Shown here: piece by piece, positions 58,500-64,000 of the stretch
Layout of the letters: the number at the start of each line of letters is the position of its first letter
Position numbering within the stretch: position 1 is the first letter of the stretch
Assembly: GCF_036170895.1 (NCBI RefSeq)
Contig: NZ_CP108036.1
Location: 186,001-250,000 of the forward strand
Length of the DNA: 64,000 nucleotides
Source: Streptomyces erythrochromogenes
GTDB taxonomy: Bacteria; Actinomycetota; Actinomycetes; Streptomycetales; Streptomycetaceae
Direction of reading: 5' to 3'
Program-made: the position numbers and the translations under genes
The notes under the pieces: model-generated
Told to the model about the DNA's origin: nothing
The model's input: the letters and a program-made list of their open reading frames with translations, nothing else
The model's database searches: none

Positions 58500-59042
58500 G
58501 TGGACATCAACATACGACAGCCGCAGCAGCCCCAGGTCACGAGCGAGGCCGTCCTGCGGTTTACGGGCAGGGTGGAGAAGAGCGAACTCCGTGCGGGACT
58601 GAAGGCCGCAGGAACGTTTCGGCAACTGCGTTGGCTCGCTGTCGCAGGCGCGTTGTTCATCGCGATCCTGGGGGTGCGCGTCGACGCCGAGGGCGGCTCG
58701 GTCAACATCGGCTTCGTGGCCGCGGCCGCCGTCTACGCGACCGTGTTCGCCCTGCTCGCCCCCCGGCAGATCGTCACACATGCCCTCCGCGCCCAGCAGG
58801 CCCATGAGGGCGCGGACTGCATCGTCGACGGCACGGGCATCGCGGCCGTCCTCGACGGCGCGGACATCAAGCGCCTGGGCTGGGATGCGATGACGCGGTA
58901 TCACGAGACCCCGGGTCTCTACGTCGTTGTGGGCAGGACCGGCCTCAGGACCTGGGTGATGGTCCTGCCCAAACGGCTGCTGACCGCATCCGACGCCGAA
59001 CTCCTCGGCGCGGTCCTCGATTCCCGGCTGCGCCGCGGCTAG
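58500..59042 (+). CDS. YcxB-like membrane protein
   Basis: From GTG 58500 the 180-residue product has VTSEAVLRFTGRVEKSELRA, two adjacent membrane spans (LRWLAVAGALFIAILGVRVD, IGFVAAAAVYATVFALLAPR) and a C-terminal YcxB-type domain: DGTGIAAVLDGADIKRLGWD, AMTRYHETPGLYVVVGRTGL and VMVLPKRLLTASDAELLGAV. The domain resembles PH-like bacterial modules; function unknown. A bidirectional terminator separates it from the convergent HAD gene. Confidence 0.8.
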   Translation: MDINIRQPQQPQVTSEAVLRFTGRVEKSELRAGLKAAGTFRQLRWLAVAGALFIAILGVRVDAEGGSVNIGFVAAAAVYATVFALLAPRQIVTHALRAQQAHEGADCIVDGTGIAAVLDGADIKRLGWDAMTRYHETPGLYVVVGRTGLRTWVMVLPKRLLTASDAELLGAVLDSRLRRG

Positions 59043-59085
59043 GGCCGGTCTTCCACGCCTGGCCGGCAGCCGCTGAAGACCGGCC
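59043..59085. terminator. Bidirectional stem-loop between convergent genes
   Basis: Arms 59043-59053 and 59075-59085 are an 11-bp perfect inverted repeat with a 21-base loop, between the YcxB-like stop and the HAD stop. Confidence 0.65.
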
Positions 59086-59094
59086 GGGCCAATG

Positions 59095-59733
59095 TCACGC
59101 AATCAGGAAACGCCCTGGGACCAAGGGCCCGGCGTCCAGATGAGCCGCAATGCGCGTGATGGTCCGGGCGTTGCCCTCGAACAAGTGCGCCTGCATGCCA
59201 GCCGCCTGGGCAGCCTCGACGTTGACTGCGGCGTCGTCGATGAACAGGCAGTCCCCCGGCTGCACTTCCAAGCCGGCGCACGCGGCCTCGAAGGCACCCA
59301 GGTCGGGCTTCTCAATGCCGATCTCGTGGGAGTAGACGATCTGCTCCACCAACTCATCGAAGTGGTACAGCGCCGTCTCCCGCTCCCGGGCACCGACGAA
59401 GCTGTTGCTCAGGATGCCCAGCCTGCAGCGTCCCTGCAGCCCCCGCACATAGTCGATGAGGTCCTCGTTCGGCGTCCCCAGATACTCCGCCCAGAGATCA
59501 GCCATGAAGGCTTCGGCCTGGAAGGCGTCGAGCCCCAAACGGACCGCCACCTGCTCCTGGACCCCTCGCTCGCTGATGGTCCCGACGCTCCCGGCTCGCC
59601 ATACGTCGTGCATCCGGTCATGGACCGTGCCCAGTGGCAGCTCCAGCCGCTCTTCCCACCGTTGCACCCATCCGGTTTCCGGCGTGATCTCCAGCACGCC
59701 GCCGATATCGAGAATGACGCAGGTCGCCGTCAC
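59095..59733 (-). CDS. HAD-family hydrolase
   Basis: The 212-residue protein starts MTATCVILDIGGVLEITPET with the nucleophile Asp in the D-x-G form common in HAD-IA phosphatases. Motif II is GILSNSFVGARERE (Ser), motif III Lys in GIEKPDLGAFEAACAG and motif IV DCLFIDDAAVNVEAA. The cap is helical (WEERLELPLGTVHDRMHDVW). It probably hydrolyses a small phosphate ester. Monocistronic. Confidence 0.92.
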   Translation of the reverse strand: MTATCVILDIGGVLEITPETGWVQRWEERLELPLGTVHDRMHDVWRAGSVGTISERGVQEQVAVRLGLDAFQAEAFMADLWAEYLGTPNEDLIDYVRGLQGRCRLGILSNSFVGARERETALYHFDELVEQIVYSHEIGIEKPDLGAFEAACAGLEVQPGDCLFIDDAAVNVEAAQAAGMQAHLFEGNARTITRIAAHLDAGPLVPGRFLIA

Positions 59734-60152
59734 GCGACTCCCCCTCTTCGTCCTTGACCAGCGAGCAGAACCGCCCGCTCATGTGATCGACAGAGACACT
59801 GTCGCCTCTCCCTCTGGGGCAGGGTCAAGCGATCCTCGAAGCCTGTGACAGCCCTGTCGCAACCCGCCGACCCGAATCGCCGCGATCAGCACGGCGCCGA
59901 ACAACCTCGGCCTCGCTGCGGCGAAGAAGCGGCGCTGACAGCTTGGGCACACGCACAACGAGCGCTGGTGAAGCGAGCTGAGTAGCCTTCGCCCTTGTGA
60001 ACGGCCCCCGTGGCCGCGGCGCTGCACCGGCCGGCGGCGCCGCCCTCCCGGGGTTCGGACCGGGGCCTCCGAAGTGCTCCACACGCTGTCCGCCCAGCCC
60101 GCATCGGTGCCTTCAGGGAGCCCTCGTCCCGTCGGCCTTTTGCGGACAGCCC
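59734..60152. other. Intergenic region without recognised gene
   Basis: About 420 bases hold only short frames without motifs. It contains the upstream region of the HAD gene. Confidence 0.3.
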
Positions 60153-60623
60153 TTAGCCTGAAACGGTGTAACGAAACATGTGCAGCGTCCAGGACGGCTC
60201 GGCGGTCGGCTTTGTCGCGTACTGCACCGCACCCATGGCTGCGTAGAACGGAGCGGCGTTCGGATCCGAAGCGACGATGAACTCCGATCGCCCGAGCTCG
60301 CTCGCAGTCTGGACCGCATGCTCCCAGAGAAGCCTGCCGTAGCCCTTGCCGATTTCATCGGCGTCGACAAAGAGCTTGTCCAGGAGCAGGCCATCACCCT
60401 CCTCGGTGAAACCGTAGAAGCCGAGGCTCTTGCCGTCCTGCTCCAGGACGAAGACCGGGTTGCTCCGGACATAGGCCGCTGGGATCGCCCGGGCTTCGCC
60501 CGCCCAGTCAAAGTAGCCCGGTGGGTAGCCCCAGTGAGTCGACGATCGCTCCTGGAGGCGTTCGAGCTCACCGGCTTCCTCGGGTTCGGCGCGTCGGATC
60601 CGGCAGGCCCTGCTGGTTGACAC
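60153..60623 (-). CDS. GNAT-family N-acetyltransferase
   Basis: From GTG 60623 the 156-residue product reads CRIRRAEPEEAGELERLQER, PAAYVRSNPVFVLEQDGKSL, GFYGFTEEGDGLLLDKLFVD, then ADEIGKGYGRLLWEHAVQTA (acetyl-CoA pyrophosphate loop, with G-K-G-Y-G) and SEFIVASDPNAAPFYAAMGA. The substrate is unknown. It follows a coding remnant on the same strand (60641-60835) by 17 bases. Confidence 0.92.
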   Translation of the reverse strand: MSTSRACRIRRAEPEEAGELERLQERSSTHWGYPPGYFDWAGEARAIPAAYVRSNPVFVLEQDGKSLGFYGFTEEGDGLLLDKLFVDADEIGKGYGRLLWEHAVQTASELGRSEFIVASDPNAAPFYAAMGAVQYATKPTAEPSWTLHMFRYTVSG

Positions 60624-60640
60624 GGTACGGACCGCCCTTC

Positions 60641-60835
60641 TCATTCGCTGCCTGAACTGTCGCCGTCCCGGAGCAGCCTCACCGATGGGTCCAGCTCCAG
60701 GTCCGCCGCCCCCGGTCGGCGGTGAACTCCGTAGAGGGGGTCGCGAGCCCGCTCCACCGCCTCCCACACCTTCAACGACCCCAGCGCCTCCACCGTGACA
60801 TCGCCGACTCCCCCGGGCCACACGTCGGCGCGATC
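60641..60835 (-). pseudogene. C-terminal gene fragment upstream of the GNAT gene
   Basis: A minus-strand frame reads WPGGVGDVTVEALGSLKVWE, AVERARDPLYGVHRRPGAAD and LELDPSVRLLRDGDSS, ending GSE at 60641. It has strong coding character but no start of its own; the 5' side joins sequence homologous to the signal anchor at 33658. I do not recognise the family. Confidence 0.4.
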
Positions 60836-60839
60836 TGCG

Positions 60840-60944
60840 TACGAGCCGTGCGAGATCTGGGCGGTGGTCGGAGTCTCACTCGTCGCCGTCGGCCTGCTGA
60901 TCAGGCTGGCGATGGCCTCGGGACTTCCAGGCACCGCCGGATGA
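60840..60944 (+). pseudogene. Partial copy of the signal-anchor of the protein at 33658
   Basis: A plus-strand frame reads CEIWAVVGVSLVAVGLLIRL and AMASGLPGTAG, closely matching RVWALIGASLVAVGLLIGL with AIASGNSP of 33658. It is cut off after about 33 codons by a stop at 60942-60944 and lacks a start. Confidence 0.5.
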
Positions 60945-60952
60945 GACGGCCT

Positions 60953-61537
60953 CTAAGCCTTGATGGGTGCGGCCGACCTGGCGGCCCGCTCGATCTTCGC
61001 GCGGTAGGCAGCACGGGCCTCCTCGTCGATCTGGTTCTCGTGTTCGGGGCGCATCCCGGTCCGGCCGTCGATCCCCTCGCGCAGGATATCGGCGTGCCCG
61101 GCATGCCGGTTGGACTCGCCGAGGACATGGACCATGATGGCGAACAGGTTCGTGTTGGGATGGGGCTCCGGCCACCACGGCACGTGGCCGGGGGCGTCGA
61201 GGGAAAGCTCGTTGATCGTCGCGTCCGAGTGTTCCCACGTACGCCGGTAGAACCCGATGATCTGATCGCGGGTCTCGTCCTCGGCCGCCCACAGATCGCT
61301 GCCGTTGTGGTCCTGCCACCGGGGCAGCGGTTCCGGGGAGGGGCGGTCGAAGACCTCGCCGAAGTACTTGGCCTCGACGGTGGCCACGTGTTTGACCAGT
61401 CCGAGGAGGTTGGTCCCGGTCGCGGTCAGAGGTCGGCGGGCGTCGTATTCGGACAAGCCGTCGAGTTTCCAGAGCAGCGCCTTGCGGTCCCGCCGCAGTC
61501 TCCCGTGCAGGTTGTCTTTCGCGAATTCATCGATCAT
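60953..61537 (-). CDS. DinB-family protein (DUF664 type)
   Basis: From ATG 61537 (or ATG 61555) the 194-residue product reads RLRRDRKALLWKLDGLSEYD, LTATGTNLLGLVKHVATVEA, KYFGEVFDRPSPEPLP, then NLFAIMVHVLGESNRHAGHA and DILREGIDGRTGMR. The His residues in LVKHVATVEA and ESNRHAGHAD are the metal ligands of the DinB/mycothiol transferase-like fold. Streptomyces have many; most are thiol-dependent transferases of unknown substrate. Confidence 0.9.
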   Translation of the reverse strand: MIDEFAKDNLHGRLRRDRKALLWKLDGLSEYDARRPLTATGTNLLGLVKHVATVEAKYFGEVFDRPSPEPLPRWQDHNGSDLWAAEDETRDQIIGFYRRTWEHSDATINELSLDAPGHVPWWPEPHPNTNLFAIMVHVLGESNRHAGHADILREGIDGRTGMRPEHENQIDEEARAAYRAKIERAARSAAPIKA

Positions 61538-62367
61538 GCGGCACGAGCCTGCCATGGGCTGCTCGTGGTCTCAAGATCCCGTCCGTGGTCCGCCCCGGCT
61601 GGCAGCTGCCCGTCGAGCAGGAAGCGGTTCACGTAGCCGCGCACGCAGGCCGAAAACAGATATCCGGTGTGTCCCTCGCCCTCGTAGGCGACGACCACTC
61701 CCGATCCGAGACGCTCGGCAGTCTCCTCCGTCCACTCGAACGCGGTCGCCGGGTCGCCCCGGGTAGCGATCGGCAGCATCGGCGGGGCCCCCGGGCGGTC
61801 GATCTTCCGGATGAAGTCGGTGCCGGCTGGGCGGCCGGCGCAGGTGAGCGCCAGCCCCAGCAGGTGCGGCCCGAAGACCGCCGACGCCTTGCGGAACGCC
61901 TCCTCCAGGCGGGCGACCTCCTTCTGTGCGGCCGCCGGAGAGGCCTGGTCGAGGAAGCGGTTCGGTTCGTCCGCACAGTTCACGGCCATGAGGGCGGCCC
62001 CTGCGTTGTCCGCGGGGATCTGATCGCCCTGTCCTGCCGCTCCTCCCCCTCACCCTGCGCTTCGAGAGTGAGGTCGAGGAGCCGGAACAAGCCCGCCGGA
62101 TCGCCGTCGCGCTCGGCCGTGGCCAGCGCGTCGGCGAGCTCGGGCCACAGCGCCCTCGTCGATGAAAGCGGCCACCTTCTTGCCGGCGGTACCGGCGTCG
62201 GTCCCGTAGACGCAGTCGTCGCGACGGGTGCACCAGGTCGGGAAGTTGTCCAGGGCCCGCTGCCGGATCGGGCCGTGGTCAGGGACCGCTCGGCCAGCGA
62301 GCGGTGGGTTGTCGACGCCGTCGAGGACCATGCGGCCGGTCCGCTGCGGGAACAGCGCCGCGTACAC
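61534..62367 (-). pseudogene. Frameshifted tripeptidyl aminopeptidase-like hydrolase
   Basis: From 62367 the reading passes through three frames: YAALFPQRTGRMVLDGVDNP and LDNFPTWCTRRDDCVYGTDA, then LWPELADALATAERDGDPAG with LFRLLDLTLEAQGEGEERQD, then VNCADEPNRFLDQASPAAAQ, AGRPAGTDFIRKIDRPGAPP, MLPIATRGDPATAFEWTEET and VVAYEGEGHTGYLFSACVRG. These are the C-terminal two thirds of an alpha/beta hydrolase related to the intact one at 22485 (catalytic Asp in TRGDPAT, His in EGEGHTGY). The nucleophile-bearing N-terminal third is absent. It overlaps the DinB start. Confidence 0.75.
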
Positions 62368-62886
62368 GGCGCCGCAGCGCGGTGCACGAGAGCCGCACCC
62401 ACCGGCCTACCGTTTGGACGTCGTGGCCCGCCACCACGTTGCCGACGGTCGGCATGGCCGCGCCCGCTGCTTCGGTGGTCACATTCGGGGACCAGCCCGG
62501 TGGGCCGTAGGGCGCCGGCGCCAGGACCTTGCCAGGGTTTGTCAGCACCCGGCCTGCGCACGGTGGATGTGGGGCCCGGAGACGGACCTCGTCCGGGTCG
62601 GTCGGCACGGCCTGGCTTCTGCGGGTGTCCCGCATGCTGATGTACGAGCAACGGGCCTGACGGTCACGGCCGGCCGCAGAAGGTCCGGGCCCAATCGGCC
62701 CAACGGCCACTGAGAAGTGGTGCCGGACAACGCGCCTATCGCGAAGGAATGGCTCAATCAGCGTGTATAGATGACCAGTTGAAGCCCATGCGATCATGTC
62801 TTGGATCACATATGTTGCGTGGCCATGACATTTTCATGACCGTCCTCCTAGGGTCTGTAGTACACCCACACACCCTTGGGGGGGAC
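62368..62886. other. Intergenic region upstream of the secreted Cys-rich protein
   Basis: The first half is GC-rich decayed sequence beyond the hydrolase pseudogene; from about 62740 to 62886 it is markedly AT-richer (for example TCATGTCTTGGATCACATAT) and must contain the promoter of the gene at 62887. Confidence 0.4.
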
Positions 62887-63357
62887 ATGAACAAGTTGCG
62901 CGCGATCCTGACGACTCTGGCAGTCGCCGTCGGTCTGCTGGTCCTGTCGCCGGCGGCGCCGGCTCAGGCTGCGGCGATGGTTTCGGGCTCTTCCGTGTGT
63001 AGCGGAAGCCTTGTCGACTACCAGCAGATGGGCACCTACCACAAGGTCGAGGTCTACTGGAACAGCTCAACCCAGAAGAACTGTGCCGTCCTGCTCTCGA
63101 GCTACGGCACCAAGCACTCGATGCACGTCTCCATCCAGCGCTGCAAGGAGACCAACCCCTCGACGTACTGCACGCCTGACCTTGCTTCGGGCGCCTACGA
63201 CGAAGACGCCGGCAACTTCGGCGAGTACGCCGGGCCCGCCACGGTATACACCGGCAACAAGTGCATCCGCGTCTTCGCATACGCCACGATCGGCAGCAAC
63301 AGCTGGGGGGCCGACTCCGCCAGCATGCGAGGCGGCAAGCAGGCGGCGTTCTGTTAA
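62887..63357 (+). CDS. Small secreted Cys-containing protein
   Basis: ATG 62887 is preceded by GGGGGGGA. The 156-residue product has a signal peptide (MNKLRAILTTLAVAVGLLVL, cleavage after APAQA) and a compact mature part with six Cys: VSGSSVCSGSLVDYQQMGTY, YWNSSTQKNCAVLLSSYGT, SIQRCKETNPSTYCTPDLAS, YTGNKCIRVFAYATIGS and ending KQAAFC. The pattern suggests three disulfides in an extracellular beta protein. I recognise no enzyme motif. Its AT-rich leader and strong terminator suggest a well expressed secreted protein. Confidence 0.75.
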   Translation: MNKLRAILTTLAVAVGLLVLSPAAPAQAAAMVSGSSVCSGSLVDYQQMGTYHKVEVYWNSSTQKNCAVLLSSYGTKHSMHVSIQRCKETNPSTYCTPDLASGAYDEDAGNFGEYAGPATVYTGNKCIRVFAYATIGSNSWGADSASMRGGKQAAFC

Positions 63358-63375
63358 CAGCCGTACGGCTTGAGT

Positions 63376-63403
63376 AAGGAGGGCCGGTTTACCGGCCCTC
63401 CTT
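63376..63403 (+). terminator. Canonical terminator after the secreted Cys-rich gene
   Basis: Arms 63376-63387 and 63392-63403 form a perfect 12-bp stem with a 4-base loop, followed by TATTT, 18 bases after the stop. This is the most typical intrinsic terminator in the window. Confidence 0.9.
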
Positions 63404-63789
63404 TATTTGGACCCGTCCTGGTCAGTCGCGTCGTTCGAGAACCCGCCCACTTGTGCAGCTCGCGCAGTCGGATGCTGAGGTCCGCCGGGTCGTGTGCGAG
63501 CCTGCGCGTGGGAGTCGGACGAGGGCGAGGAAGCCGTCTGAGCAGCGGTCGAAGGGACGGACGTCGGCGATCCTGCCGTGCACGAGCTCGGCCCTGAACG
63601 TGGCAGGCGTACTGGCGGACCGAGCGCCAGGTGGGCAGGGCCTTGCCGGCCGGTGCCCGCTTGCGCGTGGCTGCGGACACGCCGGTACGGGTGGCGAGCA
63701 CGGCGCAGCCCTTGCGGGAGCCACCTCCGCACCCGTGCTCAGCGAGGACGTCGGACGGTGGCTCGCCACGCTCGGGGGAGATGTACTGG
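63404..63789. other. Intergenic region with unassigned coding-like frames
   Basis: A minus-strand frame (about 63422-63600) includes FRAELVHGRIADVRPFDRCS and DGFLALVRLPRAGS but has no identifiable family or start. It may be another remnant next to the IS5 sequence. Confidence 0.3.
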
Positions 63790-64000
63790 CGCAGCGCACG
63801 GGTACGGGCAGACGGCAACCACACCAGACGCCTCGTCGACCTCGCCCGCGATGTCCTGAGCATCGCGCTGGCCGTAGTCAAACGCACCGACCACACCGGG
63901 GGTCCACAGTACTGCGCAAGATGTGGATGGTGCAGCGGACGTTCGCATGGCTGATGCGCTCACGCAGCCTCGCGCGCGACCGCCGACTCGCCCGACAGCC
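63790..64000 (+). mobile_element. IS5-family transposase remnant running off the window end
   Basis: Plus-strand pieces read NHTRRLVDLARDVLSIALAV with VKRTDHTGG, then after a frame change VQRTFAWLMRSRSLARDRRL. They correspond to the last part of an IS5-type transposase (VVKR-x-D ... RWVVERTFAWLMRSRRLARDYE). The piece between is degraded. The element is truncated on the left and its right part lies beyond the window. Confidence 0.65.

Noticed and set aside
1..64000. tRNA or rRNA genes
   Set aside because: No cloverleaf-like sequence with a TTCGAATC-type T-loop and no 16S/23S conserved sequence was noticed by eye; a covariance-model search could still find one.

Overview
The base composition (about 70% G+C), frequent GTG starts, abundance of RsbW/SpoIIE/STAS partner-switching proteins, HxlR/GntR/MarR/AraC regulators and many secreted proteins point to a Streptomyces-type actinomycete (inference from gene content; no rRNA or tRNA gene was found). 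The density of insertion sequences, truncated genes and frameshifts looks like an accessory chromosome region, such as a linear-chromosome arm, rather than conserved core.

Layout. 1-4.6 kb: integrase and HNH remnants, a protein with a C-terminal barstar domain, a secreted CheD-like protein, a glycogen-binding-like protein, a PRC-barrel protein and a cold-shock protein. 4.62-7.67 kb: a complete IS21-family element with terminal repeats, a 5-bp target duplication and a passenger gene, inserted between the cold-shock gene and a MerR-type regulator. 8.2-11.0 kb: an anti-sigma kinase, small unknown genes and a truncated membrane protein whose full-length paralogue lies at 37.4-38.3 kb. 11.1-13.7 kb: a second, unrelated IS21-type operon with a third zinc-ribbon gene. 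13.7-16.8 kb: three STAS proteins and two N-box-only kinase fragments. 17.1-21.6 kb: a dead cyclase, an HxlR/oxidoreductase pair and a graveyard of IS5, NB-ARC and other fragments. 21.2-30.2 kb: an I36-type inhibitor, a secreted tripeptidyl aminopeptidase, a minimal RiPP locus (26-residue precursor plus PqqD-like/M50 membrane protease), and an MMPL exporter divergent from its MarR regulator. 30.2-38.3 kb: IS5 and IS630 remnants, a VOC protein, a DUF4157 (eCIS core) protein ending inside the IS630 repeat, a frameshifted anchored protein and an FG-GAP repeat protein. 38.6-43.5 kb: a SpoIIE phosphatase / CarH-like cobalamin sensor / STAS operon, a second SpoIIE-like protein and a MarR regulator. 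43.5-50.4 kb: a SIR2 remnant, a UDP-sugar dehydrogenase, disrupted GNAT and dienelactone hydrolase genes, and a Ser/Thr kinase with a membrane neighbour. 50.9-55.4 kb: a GntR-ABC transporter operon and a GT87-like membrane protein. 55.8-64.0 kb: SH3-like secreted proteins, a flavin reductase/AraC pair, YcxB-like, HAD, GNAT and DinB proteins, a decaying hydrolase, a secreted Cys-rich protein with a strong terminator, and another IS5 remnant.

Two systems stand out. The first is the translationally coupled operon at 38.6-41.7 kb. Its middle protein carries the W-x9-E-H motif of CarH-type adenosylcobalamin photoreceptors but has no DNA-binding domain; it sits between a PAS/GAF-SpoIIE phosphatase and a STAS protein, suggesting a B12 (possibly light) input into a partner-switching cascade. 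The second is the two-gene RiPP-like locus at 25.6-27.1 kb. Both assignments are inferences from motifs and gene order.
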